DNA from: Lachnospiraceae bacterium NSJ-143
GTDB lineage: Bacteria > Bacillota > Clostridia > Lachnospirales > Anaerotignaceae
Length of the DNA: 64,000 nt
Direction of reading: 5' to 3'
Assembly: GCA_022867625.1 (NCBI GenBank)
Contig: JALIFM010000009.1
Span: 26,611 to 90,610 of the forward strand
The position numbers and the translations under genes were made by a program. The notes under the pieces are model-generated. The model saw nothing but the letters and a program-made list of their open reading frames with translations, searched no databases and was not told the DNA's origin. Positions 1-10,700 of the stretch are shown one piece after another. Every line of letters starts with the position of its first letter. Within the stretch, counting starts at the first letter, position 1.

Positions 1-1389
1 GATGCTCTATGGTTTTTTGGCATGCACGGCGGCAACATAATGGAACAGGTTGCACAGTCATATTTTGTCCCTGCTACATCTGACCCGAATATTATTATCG
101 GCAAGAGCTTTCTGGATAACTTTGCACTTACAGGAGGCTGCGGTACTACTATCTGCCTTACTATAGCACTGATTGTTTTTTCCAAAAACATAAACAACAA
201 AAAGCTTGGCATGTCTTCTGCGCCTTTCGCTCTGTTTAACATGAATGAGCTTCTTGTATTCGGTCTACCGGTTGTTTTAAACCCGATACTGCTTATACCA
301 TTTATGCTGACACCAATAATCTCCCTGTGCATAGCATATTTTGCCACAGCTATTGGCTTTCTGCCAGTTGTAACAAGGTCTGTTACATGGACAACTCCCG
401 TGCTGTTCAGCGGGTTTGCGGCCTCTGACTCTGTTAGGGGTATGGTCGTACAGCTCATTATACTTGTTGTCGGAACAGCGGTATATGCCCCGTTTATCAG
501 GCTATGGGAAAACATACAGGAAAATCATGAACAGATGATGCTGGAGGAGCTTTCAAAATGCTTCTGGAATAATCAGAAATTAAAGACAGATGAAAGCTAC
601 CTAGAAAGAACTGACAGCATAGGCATAATGGCAAAGACTTTGGCAACACAGCTCAGGGAAGATATACGTCAGAACGATATACCCGTATTTTTTCAGCCGC
701 AGGTTGATAATAATGGAAAAATAATTGGGGCCGAATCGTTGCTCAGGTGGAGCTACCACGGCTTTCCTATCTCTCCGCCTATAGCTGTGGCACTTGCAAA
801 AGAAGACGAGTTGTTTGATAAACTGACTTATTTGATACTGGAAACGGCAGCGCAAAAAACAAAGGAATTTGTCGGCATAAACGGAAATGACTTTATTGTT
901 TCAGTCAACGTTACCGCCCGGCAGATTGACAGTCTCGCATTTGTTGACCATGTAATTTCACTTGTGAATAAACATAATATTAATGGCTGTTTCTGTCTTG
1001 AGATAACCGAAGAAGATGCCCTTGAACGATACGAAAACATAGAGTCTCACCTGAAGCTCCTCAAAAGGTCTGGCGTAACTGCTGCTATAGATGATTTCAG
1101 CATGGGGCATACTTCATTAAAATATTTGCAGAACAATTATTTTGATTTTGTCAAGCTTGACGGCTCGCTTGTACTCCAGCTGGCTGAAAACCAGCGTTGT
1201 CAGGATATAGTACGTTCTATTGTTGTTTTGGGAAACAGGCTCGGCTTTACTGTTGTAGCCGAATATGTTGAAAATGAAACTATCCGTGAGCTTCTGCTTA
1301 AAACCGGTTGTCATATGTTTCAGGGCTATCTGTTCAGCCCTGCCATTCCTTCTGACAAACTGCTTTCACTTATGAAAGGTGAATATTAA
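1..1389 (+). CDS. PTS EIIC membrane domain fused to EAL (c-di-GMP phosphodiesterase) domain, 5' partial
   Basis: The frame is open at the left edge, so the gene is 5'-truncated; 462 residues are visible. The first ~170 residues are hydrophobic with several membrane segments and carry the WFFGMHGGN stretch typical of lactose/cellobiose-family PTS EIIC permeases. From about residue 215 an EAL domain follows: ESLLRW (EAL signature, A changed to S), NVTARQ, EITEED, DDFSMG (usual DDFGTG altered), KLD and AEYVE (usual AEGVE altered). The metal-binding acidic residues and the lysine appear kept, but loop 6 is unusual, so activity is uncertain. The inferred role is a membrane sensor or transporter that ties sugar status to c-di-GMP breakdown. 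No EIIA or EIIB domain is visible. The gene ends at a strong terminator. Confidence 0.85.
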   Translation, partial: DALWFFGMHGGNIMEQVAQSYFVPATSDPNIIIGKSFLDNFALTGGCGTTICLTIALIVFSKNINNKKLGMSSAPFALFNMNELLVFGLPVVLNPILLIPFMLTPIISLCIAYFATAIGFLPVVTRSVTWTTPVLFSGFAASDSVRGMVVQLIILVVGTAVYAPFIRLWENIQENHEQMMLEELSKCFWNNQKLKTDESYLERTDSIGIMAKTLATQLREDIRQNDIPVFFQPQVDNNGKIIGAESLLRWSYHGFPISPPIAVALAKEDELFDKLTYLILETAAQKTKEFVGINGNDFIVSVNVTARQIDSLAFVDHVISLVNKHNINGCFCLEITEEDALERYENIESHLKLLKRSGVTAAIDDFSMGHTSLKYLQNNYFDFVKLDGSLVLQLAENQRCQDIVRSIVVLGNRLGFTVVAEYVENETIRELLLKTGCHMFQGYLFSPAIPSDKLLSLMKGEY

Positions 1390-1390
1390 G

Positions 1391-1439
1391 CCAGTATAAT
1401 AAAGAGCCGCCTTTTGTTGGCGGCTCTTTATTATACTGG
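1391..1439. terminator. Bidirectional hairpin terminator
   Basis: A perfect 21-bp stem (1391-1411 with 1419-1439) closes a 7-nt loop immediately after the PTS-EAL stop codon. The outer part of the stem is A/T-rich, so both directions end in a T-containing arm. Confidence 0.85.
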
Positions 1440-1449
1440 ACGTAAAAAA

Positions 1450-1473
1450 CGGATAGGCTTAAATGCCTATCCG
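1450..1473 (-). terminator. Terminator of the lipoprotein gene
   Basis: CGGATAGGC and GCCTATCCG form a 9-bp stem with a 6-nt loop. On the minus strand it is followed by a run of six T, just downstream of the stop codon of the minus-strand lipoprotein gene. Confidence 0.8.
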
Positions 1474-1497
1474 CAATTTCTTTTTATAGTATTCGCT

Positions 1498-2388
1498 TTA
1501 CTGTTTTGCCTCAGCAGGAATCTCAAAATCAGTAATATCAGCGTTATATTTTAAGCCTTCCATATTTATAAGCATTTTGCTTACATTTATCTGAGCTTCC
1601 TCTCCGCCAGGTATAGCACTGAAAATATTGTTGTAAAGCTTGCCCATTACATCTGTCATATCCATACTGTATTTTACAGGATAGTTTGTCTCAGAATCCA
1701 GCCATATTGAAACAGAAATATTGCCGAGGTCCTTAAACATGCTGTCAAGTGTAGCGTCATCAATCTGTCCGCCTAATGTCTGTTTCATGTTGTCCAGTGC
1801 GCCAGATGATTTTATTGTTTCCTCAAGGGCATCTCCGGTAATAATTCCGTCTATCCTAACCGCGTCCTTATCGTCAACCTTTTCTGTACCGGCATCTTTT
1901 AATTCAGTTACTCCGTCTAAGTACATATCCATGCTGTCCCTAGTATCATACTGCTCAAAAGTGTCAACAGGAACCTCCTGGCTTATCCACTGAGTACCGT
2001 CGTACACATACATGATATATTTGCCGTCCTCTGTTTCTTCAGCATACATAGACATATCCTGACTGCCAAGCTCTCCCATATCCATGTTCATGTCAATCTT
2101 CATCTTAAGCGGTTCTACAAATGATGTGATATTCATTGTAGAATTCATATCAAGTGTCTGCCCCTGCGATTCCATTGACATAAGCATTATCATTTTGGCT
2201 TCCATGTTCTTAACATCAGCCATAGTTGTTCTGGCGGCTTCAACCCTTTCCTCAACAGTCATCTCTTTGTTCTGCTGAGCGCTTCCGCTTGCGCTGCCGT
2301 TTCCAGTACTGCTGTTTCCGCAGGCAGAAAATGACATTGCCAAAGCTGCGGCAAGTACTGTTGCACCTATTCTTTTTAAATACTTCAT
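1498..2388 (-). CDS. DUF6612-like outer-surface lipoprotein
   Basis: 296 residues. The N-terminus is a lipoprotein signal: basic start, hydrophobic stretch and lipobox FSAC with the lipidated Cys at about residue 23, followed by a Ser/Gly/Asn-rich linker. The mature part is rich in Met and acidic residues, with repeated NMDM/MDMY-like segments and motifs such as DGTQW and KYSMDMT. These resemble small Firmicute lipoproteins related to LolA/LppX-fold proteins (DUF6612), whose function is unknown. The start is ATG with AAAGGAAAGGGG upstream. It stands alone with its own promoter and terminator. I infer a cell-surface lipid- or ligand-binding role but cannot name a substrate. Confidence 0.75.
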   Translation of the reverse strand: MKYLKRIGATVLAAALAMSFSACGNSSTGNGSASGSAQQNKEMTVEERVEAARTTMADVKNMEAKMIMLMSMESQGQTLDMNSTMNITSFVEPLKMKIDMNMDMGELGSQDMSMYAEETEDGKYIMYVYDGTQWISQEVPVDTFEQYDTRDSMDMYLDGVTELKDAGTEKVDDKDAVRIDGIITGDALEETIKSSGALDNMKQTLGGQIDDATLDSMFKDLGNISVSIWLDSETNYPVKYSMDMTDVMGKLYNNIFSAIPGGEEAQINVSKMLINMEGLKYNADITDFEIPAEAKQ

Positions 2389-2427
2389 AAAATTATAACC
2401 CCTTTCCTTTGGTTAAAATAATATATT

Positions 2428-2465
2428 TACAGGGAACCAGATTAGTATTAATCGCGTTCCCTGTA
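2428..2465 (-). repeat. Inverted repeat in the lipoprotein 5' leader
   Basis: TACAGGGAAC (2428-2437) pairs with GTTCCCTGTA (2456-2465) around an 18-nt loop. It sits between the predicted promoter and the lipoprotein start, about 40 nt upstream of the ATG. There is no T-run, so it is not a clear terminator. It may be an mRNA-stabilising or regulatory stem, or an operator. Confidence 0.5.
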
Positions 2466-2494
2466 TAATAAACTATATCAATATATTTTTCACA

Positions 2495-2523
2495 ATTATA
2501 CTATATTTTCCGAATTTTGTCCT
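2495..2523 (-). promoter_or_regulatory. Sigma-A-type promoter for the lipoprotein gene
   Basis: Read on the minus strand: AGGACA, 17-nt spacer, TATAAT. The -10 is perfect and the -35 matches 4 of 6. It implies a leader of roughly 100 nt containing the inverted repeat. The 322-nt gap 2389-2710 otherwise holds only A/T-rich sequence downstream of the first kinase gene. Confidence 0.5.
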
Positions 2524-2710
2524 CATTTTTTTATTAATTAATAAATAATTAAACATTCTTAAGAAATAAAATATATTTGGAAGTTACAAGAACTATACTT
2601 ACCATATACTTAAAAACAAAACTGCAACCCATTTTTAAAGAAGATTACATTTTTTGCCAGCTATTTGCCATATCCCGAAAACACTTTTATATCGTATTCC
2701 TAGGCTATAA

Positions 2711-5700
2711 TTATTTCCTGTTTTTTACTGAGAGCAGTCTTTTTAAAGTATCTCCAAGGATATTTATGTCAATAGGCTTTGCGATATGAGCTGTCATACC
2801 GGCTTCAAGCGATTCCTGTATATCCTCTGCAAAGGCGTTTGCGGTCATAGCAATAATAGGTATCGTTTTTGCATCGGCACGATTCAACTCCCTTATCGCT
2901 CTGGTCGCTTCATAACCGTTCATGTTTGGCATTTTAATATCCATAAGGACGGCATCATATGTTCCCGGCTCAGAATCCACAAAAGCCTGCAAAGCTTTGC
3001 GTCCATCTGTTCTCACATCAGATGTTGCTCCATACATAAGCAAAATCTCACATAAAATTTCAGAATTGATAGCATTGTCCTCAGCCACAAGGAAATTTCG
3101 TCCCGCAAGCATCTGTTCATCAGCCTCAGTATTTTCCTCATTAGAGTTTTCTGTTGTCTGTAGCTTATCATTGTCTGCAATTCTGCACTCAAGCTCAAAA
3201 CAGAATGTTGTCCCCTTGTTTATACGGCTTTCAACTGATATCTCTCCACCCATTAAGTCCACAAGGCCTTTTGTGATACTCAGTCCAAGGCCAGTGCCTT
3301 CGACCCTTTCTGACTTATGGTTTCTGGTAAAAGGTTCAAATATATGAGATATAAAATCCTCAGACATTCCAATACCTGTATCTTTTACAGCAAATCTGTA
3401 TCTGGCATGGTTAGCCCCTTTTACAGACGGTATCTGCTCTACTAAAAAACTGATTTTTCCGCCTTCAGGTGTAAATTTAACTGCGTTTCCAAGTATATTT
3501 ATACATATTTGGGTTATGCGCAGATAATCACCGTAAAAATATCTGTTGGTTATATTTCTTTCCTCAACACTAAATATCAATCCGGATTCCTTTGCCTGAG
3601 GACCCATAATAGCCGACATCTGGTCCATAAGCTCAGATATGGATATCTTCATACAATTAAGTGTAATTTTTGAACGCTCAATTTTGCTCATATCCAGTAT
3701 ATCGTTTATAAGGCTAAGCAGGTGCTTTGAAGAAAGCGAAATTTTGTTCAGACAGTCCTTCACTCGAGCCTGCTCCCCTATATGCGCCTGTGCCAATGCT
3801 GTCATGCCCATAATTGCATTCATAGGTGTACGTATATCATGGCTCATTGACGATAAAAAGTCGCTCTTTGCTCTGTTTGCCTCCTCAGCAAACGACAAGG
3901 CTTTTTCCAGAGCAATTTTTGTACGGCGCTCCTCAGAAAGCATATCTGTCACATCAGCCCTAACCATACATACAGTCTTATGGTCTCTGTCTCCCCACAG
4001 CACATTTATTTGCTTGTATCTCAGCCCGTCATTTGAATAGTAAGGAAGAACAAAGTCATATCCCTCAGGCTTTTCTTCAAGCCGCTTTAATATTACATTG
4101 AGGCTGAACTGTTCTTCATCATTGTCGTTATTGCTGAAATAGTATTCTGATAATTTTTCTACTGAGTTATCGTATCCCTCCACAATAAACGGTGACAAGT
4201 TTTCGAGCACTGTTTTGCGCGTATAAAGTGTAAGGCGCTCCGCATTTATATTAATAAACGCCAGAAGCTCGAATGTGTAAGCTATAACATGCAGAAGCCC
4301 CTGCTGTTCACGAACAGAATCAGTAATGTCTGTCCGAGCAAGGCATATGCGCCCCAGCCTGATATCTGTTGCCAGTATTGTAAGGGTCTTAGTCAGTACA
4401 TCTCCGCACTCACCCATAATCGAATAAGAAAATGAATATGCACCGTCCTCTTTTAAATGCTCAATAATATAATCCGGATTAAGCATTTTTGCCGCATGTT
4501 CCCTGTCCTTTGACAACACCTGATTAGTAAGCATATACTCTATATGTTCTGAATGGCAGCCGTGTAGGTCTGGAATGTCATGACTGTCCTTGCCGAATGT
4601 GAGCACCGTATATTCATCTTTAAGCAAATCCACATCCAAGACAAGGTCATAGCTATCCACAGAAAGCCGGTAGAGTATTTTCTCAGAAATTGTCTGCTCG
4701 GTAATATCCGTAACAGTAAGAATACCTGTTACATCGCCCGTATCCGGAGTTTCAACCAGTATAACCTTAAATTGGGCATAGTGGCCAAGTTTGTCTTTCG
4801 GCATTTTAATAAAGCATTTTTGAATTATCTCAGTTTCCCCGCGCTCAAATGCCGCCAGAGACGGTTCATTCAGATAAGCGCCCTTAAAGGCCTCCTGCTC
4901 ATCTTTGTCTACAATAAGGCTTGCTATACCGCTGAAAAACTCATGCCTGTCAGTGCCAAACATTTTCAGCAGGTCCGAATCCGTATAATCTATAATTTCC
5001 AGAATCTTATTTTGTGTTACATTGCAGTGGCCAATCACAAGCGCGTCAGGCCCTGGTGTATGGTAGTGCTGCATAATAAGCTCATTATACTGTTTTCTTA
5101 TACGCTCCTGCTCCTCGCGTTCTTTTGTTACATCGTTATATCCGGCATAAATCCTGATTTCTCCTCTGTCGCTCTGTATAATCGAAAGCGTATTTTTTAC
5201 CCATATATATCCATCATTTCCTGTTTTGAGTCTGTATACTATTTCACACTGGTTTTCACCGCTTGATATAAACTTGCTCATCTGCTGGTTTACTCTGTTC
5301 ATGTCTTCCGGGTGAACACCTGCCATGGCATCTTTACAGTATAGTTTCCATGCCTCATCCACTGACATTCCAGTCATTTCCGCAAAACCGTCGGACAAAA
5401 ACTCCGGAGTCATACATCCGTCTTTTTCATAGCGCACCACAGCTACACCGCCAGGAAGATGCTTGACAACCGTCTGGAAATACTGCTCCAGACGAGCCTT
5501 TTCGTTTTGTATTTTGACCTCCTCTGTGACGTCTCTGATATACTTGACATAAGCCGGAATCCCATTCCAGTCAGTCTCTCTGAAGCGGGCATTATAAAAC
5601 TTATCCATTCCAAAAGACATTTCATATTCTTTTCCATCCTGAGCTTTGCTTCCGTTTTTTATCGGGCAAAAGTCACATGGAGCGTCTTTGCCATAAAGCA

Positions 5701-7366
5701 CCTTATAGCATTTTTCGCCTGTACGTACTGTCTTTTTATCAAACAGCTCTTTTGATTCATTGGCATAGAGTATATCATAGTTGTCCTTTTCAATAACATA
5801 TATGCCGTCTGCCGTTTCATTGGCAAGGCTTTGAAACATTCGTGTTTCGGCTGACATACCTGTAAACACAGCATAAAACCTAATCACCTCCGACATAGGG
5901 TCCATTCGTCTGCCATTGAGATGTATCCATATCAGATTGCCGTCTTTGTGCCGCATTCTGTATGATATGTCCAGCACAGTTGAATTTTCTATTGCCTCCT
6001 TTGCTGCTTTAATTACCCTTTCACGGTCAGCTTCATATATTATATTCATGGCGTCTTCTCCGGCCAACTCATTGAATTCTTCTCTTGTATGCCCGGAAAG
6101 CGACATTACTCCGTCTGAAAAATATGTTGGTACAAATTTTCCTCCCTCAACACGATAACTGGCTATACCACCTGGAATTGAATTAATCAGGTGGTCCATT
6201 TCAAGCTGAGCTTCTTTAATGTCAGAAATATTGTGGAATACACAGTGCAAAAGCGGATAACCGCAATCCTCACCAATATATTTTATCTGTATGCGAATCC
6301 AGACAACATGTCCGTCTTTATGCTGTTTTCTGAACTCGAATTTTGAGATCTGATGATTTTCAATTACCTTTTTTACTTTAGAAAGAACCATCTGCTTGTC
6401 CTGATAATAAATCACCTCAGAAACGTCTCTTTTAATAAGCTCATTGTATTCTTCAACTGTATGTCCCGAAAGCTCTGGCACACCGTCAGAAAAGTATACA
6501 GTCTCAATCTTATCTGTTATCCTGTAAATCGCCACGCCGCCCGGTATGGCGTTAATAATATTCTGAATCTTTTCCTTTGCGCTTTTAAGCTCACTCTCAA
6601 GGCTCATTTGCTCATTAACATCACTGTATACGCAAAACAACAGTTTATTTCCGTCTTTATGAGATTTAACTGAGCCTTCCATATGTATCCATCGGTATTC
6701 ACCATACAAATCATTTAATACACGGTATGTGTGCTGTATTGTACAGCTGTTTTCAAGCGAATACCTGATTTTATTCTTGAGGGTATCCACATCCTCAGGG
6801 TGAACGCTCAAATAAGTGGTTTCCTGCTCAACCATCTTTATATGCTCCGCGGAATACCCCATAATATCATAAAACGCAGAGTTGTGGAACAACGGCACAA
6901 TTCGTTTTCCATCAAACTGGTAGACGCAAAGGCCGCATGGAATATTGCTGAATGTCTCAGTAAGCTTTCTGCGCAGGCTGTTTGAACGGTTTTTCTCATT
7001 ATAGGCCTCTGTAATGTCAAGTATATATTCAATATGGGCAGGGGTTCCTGCCCAGTTGATAATTTTTCCGCTCAGCTGATAATGCTTTCCGTTTATCGGG
7101 TGCTGGTATTCCCTGACCAGCAGTTTTGAGCTGCTGAGATTGTCAATGTGGCAAAATTTACAAGGCTCATTAAAACCGGCTGCGTGATAACACATATATT
7201 GGTTGGAACTGTCCGTATTCATCTCTGAATATGTTATTGACTTAACCGCAAGGCTATTTGCATACAGCAGCTTGTGGCTCTCAATTGAACTTACTATTAC
7301 AGCTACAGGAGCGTTATCCAGCACTTCCGTCATTTGGTCAATGTAGATGGTTGAGTTTAATGCCAT
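2711..7366 (-). CDS. Multi-PAS hybrid sensor histidine kinase (kinase 1)
   Basis: 1551 residues, no obvious membrane segment, so probably cytoplasmic. It has a long array of PAS domains (about residues 10-1140), several with the IPGGVAxYR / FSDG / GHTxEE pattern. A HisKA domain has the phosphoacceptor H1176 in SMSHDIRTP. A HATPase domain shows NILGNAVKF, DTGIGMSE and GTGLGLSI. A C-terminal receiver has the phospho-Asp D1476 in LMDIKMP and a late KP. Two PAS units carry a cysteine cluster: C59...PCKFC (68-72) and C553...PCDFC (563-567). It lies 2 nt after the Hpt gene and is the last gene of a run of co-directional signalling genes. It should autophosphorylate and pass phosphate through its receiver to the neighbouring Hpt. 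The signal is unknown. Confidence 0.9.
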   Translation of the reverse strand: MALNSTIYIDQMTEVLDNAPVAVIVSSIESHKLLYANSLAVKSITYSEMNTDSSNQYMCYHAAGFNEPCKFCHIDNLSSSKLLVREYQHPINGKHYQLSGKIINWAGTPAHIEYILDITEAYNEKNRSNSLRRKLTETFSNIPCGLCVYQFDGKRIVPLFHNSAFYDIMGYSAEHIKMVEQETTYLSVHPEDVDTLKNKIRYSLENSCTIQHTYRVLNDLYGEYRWIHMEGSVKSHKDGNKLLFCVYSDVNEQMSLESELKSAKEKIQNIINAIPGGVAIYRITDKIETVYFSDGVPELSGHTVEEYNELIKRDVSEVIYYQDKQMVLSKVKKVIENHQISKFEFRKQHKDGHVVWIRIQIKYIGEDCGYPLLHCVFHNISDIKEAQLEMDHLINSIPGGIASYRVEGGKFVPTYFSDGVMSLSGHTREEFNELAGEDAMNIIYEADRERVIKAAKEAIENSTVLDISYRMRHKDGNLIWIHLNGRRMDPMSEVIRFYAVFTGMSAETRMFQSLANETADGIYVIEKDNYDILYANESKELFDKKTVRTGEKCYKVLYGKDAPCDFCPIKNGSKAQDGKEYEMSFGMDKFYNARFRETDWNGIPAYVKYIRDVTEEVKIQNEKARLEQYFQTVVKHLPGGVAVVRYEKDGCMTPEFLSDGFAEMTGMSVDEAWKLYCKDAMAGVHPEDMNRVNQQMSKFISSGENQCEIVYRLKTGNDGYIWVKNTLSIIQSDRGEIRIYAGYNDVTKEREEQERIRKQYNELIMQHYHTPGPDALVIGHCNVTQNKILEIIDYTDSDLLKMFGTDRHEFFSGIASLIVDKDEQEAFKGAYLNEPSLAAFERGETEIIQKCFIKMPKDKLGHYAQFKVILVETPDTGDVTGILTVTDITEQTISEKILYRLSVDSYDLVLDVDLLKDEYTVLTFGKDSHDIPDLHGCHSEHIEYMLTNQVLSKDREHAAKMLNPDYIIEHLKEDGAYSFSYSIMGECGDVLTKTLTILATDIRLGRICLARTDITDSVREQQGLLHVIAYTFELLAFININAERLTLYTRKTVLENLSPFIVEGYDNSVEKLSEYYFSNNDNDEEQFSLNVILKRLEEKPEGYDFVLPYYSNDGLRYKQINVLWGDRDHKTVCMVRADVTDMLSEERRTKIALEKALSFAEEANRAKSDFLSSMSHDIRTPMNAIMGMTALAQAHIGEQARVKDCLNKISLSSKHLLSLINDILDMSKIERSKITLNCMKISISELMDQMSAIMGPQAKESGLIFSVEERNITNRYFYGDYLRITQICINILGNAVKFTPEGGKISFLVEQIPSVKGANHARYRFAVKDTGIGMSEDFISHIFEPFTRNHKSERVEGTGLGLSITKGLVDLMGGEISVESRINKGTTFCFELECRIADNDKLQTTENSNEENTEADEQMLAGRNFLVAEDNAINSEILCEILLMYGATSDVRTDGRKALQAFVDSEPGTYDAVLMDIKMPNMNGYEATRAIRELNRADAKTIPIIAMTANAFAEDIQESLEAGMTAHIAKPIDINILGDTLKRLLSVKNRK

Positions 7367-7368
7367 AT

Positions 7369-7731
7369 CTATTTACCTTCCTTCAAGCGCTCCCTAAGCA
7401 AACCGACTTTCTTATACTCCGCTTCTATCAGTTTATACATATCTGAATAGTCACAATCTGTTTTTGTCCTAAGCGGTTCCACGATATTGCATACTGCGTT
7501 ATAAAGAGGAGTCAGCCCAAGATTTGCCGTTACACCCTTAAGCGTGTGGGCAGCTTCAAAAGCAGCTGTCAAATCTCCTGAACCAATTGAATTTTCCAGT
7601 TTCCGTATATTATCATCCTTCTCAAACATATTCAGGAATTTAATATACATATCCTCTTTTCCCATAAAGCGTGCCATTGTGCGTTCATAATCCGCACCAT
7701 ATTCTTCAAAAACCTCACGAAAGAAACTCAC
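7369..7731 (-). CDS. Stand-alone histidine phosphotransfer (Hpt) protein
   Basis: 120 residues from a GTG start at 7731, chosen because GGGGGAG lies about 8 nt upstream; an in-frame ATG at 7764 would overlap the upstream kinase by 29 nt. The Hpt helix shows AAHTLKGVTANLG, with the phosphorylatable His in HTLKG. The whole protein is predicted helical. It sits between two hybrid kinases (4 nt after kinase 2, 2 nt before kinase 1), which fits a role as the shared phosphate shuttle between their receivers and a final response regulator. Confidence 0.88.
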   Translation of the reverse strand: MSFFREVFEEYGADYERTMARFMGKEDMYIKFLNMFEKDDNIRKLENSIGSGDLTAAFEAAHTLKGVTANLGLTPLYNAVCNIVEPLRTKTDCDYSDMYKLIEAEYKKVGLLRERLKEGK

Positions 7732-7735
7732 AGCT

Positions 7736-10700
7736 TTACTCCCCCTTTCCAAAAATAAAATCATACAGTGTCTGATAAAGCCGCTCCGGGTCTATCGGCT
7801 TTGAAAGATGGGCATCCATGCCAGCAGCCTTGCTTTTTTCAATATCATCGTCGAAAGCATTGGCAGTCATAGCTATAATCGGAATATTTGCAGCGTCAGG
7901 ATTACTCAAATGCCGTATATTATTAGCTGCCGCCAGCCCGTCCATTAACGGCATACGTATATCCATAAGTATAGCGCTGTAATATCCAGATTCGGATTTG
8001 CTGAACATTTCCATGGCCCTGAGTCCGTTTTCTGCCGTATCCACCGCAACACCCTTGCTTTCAAGAAGGAGCACCGCAACCTCTGTATTTATAGCGTTGT
8101 CCTCTGCAAGCAGCACTCTCTTTCCGGTAAAATCATAATCAATTTTTTCAGCTCTCTGCAGCCTGTCTTCCTTTTCTCCCATGGCCTTTGAGAATGCTGA
8201 AACAAGAGATGACTTGAACATAGGCTTGCTCATAAGCAGATTTACGCCGGCAAGCTTTGCCTCGTGCTCTATTGATATCCAGTCATATGCCGTCATTATT
8301 ATTATAGTTACCTCCTGGCCTACAATTTCACGTATTCTCCTAGCCGTTTCAATCCCATCCATCTCAGGCATCTTCCAGTCTATCAGTATCATGTCATAAT
8401 ATTTTCCCGACTCCCATAAAGCCCTCACACGTTCAATGGCTTTCCTTCCGCTGTCGACCCATTCAGCCTTTACCCCAATCTCATTTAGAGTTACAACAGC
8501 GCTTTCGCACACTGCCACATCATCGTCAACAACCAGTGTTTTAAGATGAGAAAAATTATGCTTTTGCGTTTTCTGATGGTGCCTCAGCTTTTCCTCCTCA
8601 GTAATTCCCAGCTTTACATCTATTGTAAACTCCGTGCCTATTCCCTTGATTGAACGCACAGCTATTTTTCCGTCCATCATATCAACAATATTTTTGCAGA
8701 TTGCCAAACCAAGGCCAGTGCCTCCATACAACGCTGTCGTTCCTGTCGACTCCTGTGAAAATGGCTCAAATATATGCGGCAGAAATTCCTCGCTCATACC
8801 AACACCGGTATCGTTTGCTATAAACCTCAGTACAGCACCATTTTTGCTTTTTCTTCTTTGTGACGCTGAAAATGTAACTTTTCCTCCCTCATCAGTGAAT
8901 TTTACAGCATTGCTTAAAATATTTATAAGCACCTGCTGAAGCTTCATGGCATCACCAATATAGTAATCGTCCAATACAGGGTCAATAATGCACTCATACT
9001 CCACACCTTTGGCCGCAGCCTGTGCGTAGCATATGGAATTGATTCCGCTTAAAAATTCCTCTGTCGGTATCTTTTCGTTTTTCAAGAGCATTTTTCCGCT
9101 TTCTATTCTGCTCATATCAAGTATATCGTTAATCAGCGAAAGCAAAAACCTTGAGGAAATGCCAATTTTTGATATGCAGTCGGCAACCTGCTCATCATCT
9201 CCTATAGCCTGAGCAGCTATTGTGCTCATTCCGATTATAGCATTCATTGGTGTGCGTATTTCATGGCTCATTCTGGAAAGAAAATCCGTTTTTGCGGCAT
9301 TCGCCTGCTCGGCAGCTACAAGAGCCGCTGCCAGTTCCTCTTTCTGCCGCTGTTCCTGCCTGACAATATCCGTTACATCGGTCCTTGCAACACACACACG
9401 CTTTAATTCTTTGCTTATATAAAACACCTTAAACCTTTTTACACGTTCCTCATTTTCAGCATTTCTCATTTCAATAATAAATCCATATGAATCATTCTGA
9501 GCCAGTTCCTGTTTCATATATTCATAGCTTAGATTTTTCAGATACTCCCTTTTGGCTTCCGCACTCATCATATTATCGGCAGCCCAATGTATTTCTTTCT
9601 GAAAGTATCCTTCCTTTGGAAGCAGGCAGTTGTTATTATTATCGAATGAAATTACCTGATATGTATCCTTAGCGGCATTAACCTCCATTATATTGTCATA
9701 ATCAAGACTCGCTATTTTGTTTAACAGCAGTTCCTGTAGCTTCTGCTCTGTCAAATCAGCTGTATAAAAAAATATAACTATATCTCCGCTTTCAGGATTC
9801 ATACAGGAACGCATCATTGTACTGCTCCAAAAAACGCTTCCGTCATTCCTCTTTCTCAGAAACTCAAAGTGATAGTCAACCTTCCCCACCGCATAATCAG
9901 CCAGCACTTTCTCTTTATCCAGTGTATTAAGTATTTCCTCGCCGTAGTCATGCTCAACAGCACTGTCCGCCAGTTTTTTGATAGTTTCAAAGAATGTGTC
10001 ACCTATATTTGCCACAGCCACGTTTGATGTTGATAAATACGTTTCCAGCCTGTCTTTAGTCAAATTTATTGTTCCCTGTATACTGCCTTCCTTCGATGCA
10101 ATATCGGCAAAATATGAAAGCTCCTGTTCATACAGCTCTCTGATATGCCCCTGAAGCTGTTTTTCCTCTGTAATATCCACAAAAATGCAATAGAAATATG
10201 GTTCGCCGTCTTCTTCAACAAGCAGCTGGGCCTTGACAGAAACCCATTTAACACAGCCGCATTTAGAAACAAAGCGGTGTTCAACCTGAATGCTGTTTCC
10301 CCGTTTAAGCTGTTCCTTCAGCTTATTCTTAACAGCAGGCAAGTCCTCTTTATAAAACGCCAGTGACAGCCTGTTTCCCATAGCCGCAAACTCATCCCGC
10401 GAGTACCCCAGAAACTCAAATAATCCATCATTTGCATCTATTATAGAAAAATCATCATCATATCGGCACCTGAAAACCGCACCCGGAATATTATTGTATA
10501 TGTGCAGCAATTCCTCCTGTGCAAGCTTCTGCGCATTTATATCAAAACAAACTGATGATATAGCGGGCCTCCCGTCTTCTGAAAGTATCTTCCTGCCTAT
10601 GTCATGAACCCAAATGTAAGAGCCGTCTTTCTTTTTCATGCGGTACTCAACCACATATTCATTATTGCTTTCAAGCTGTGCTGAAACAGATTTGTCAACT

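Noticed and set aside
2922-3347. 141-residue plus-strand ORF and similar long ORFs opposite the kinases
   Set aside because: They lie antisense to clear conserved domains and lack good ribosome binding sites.
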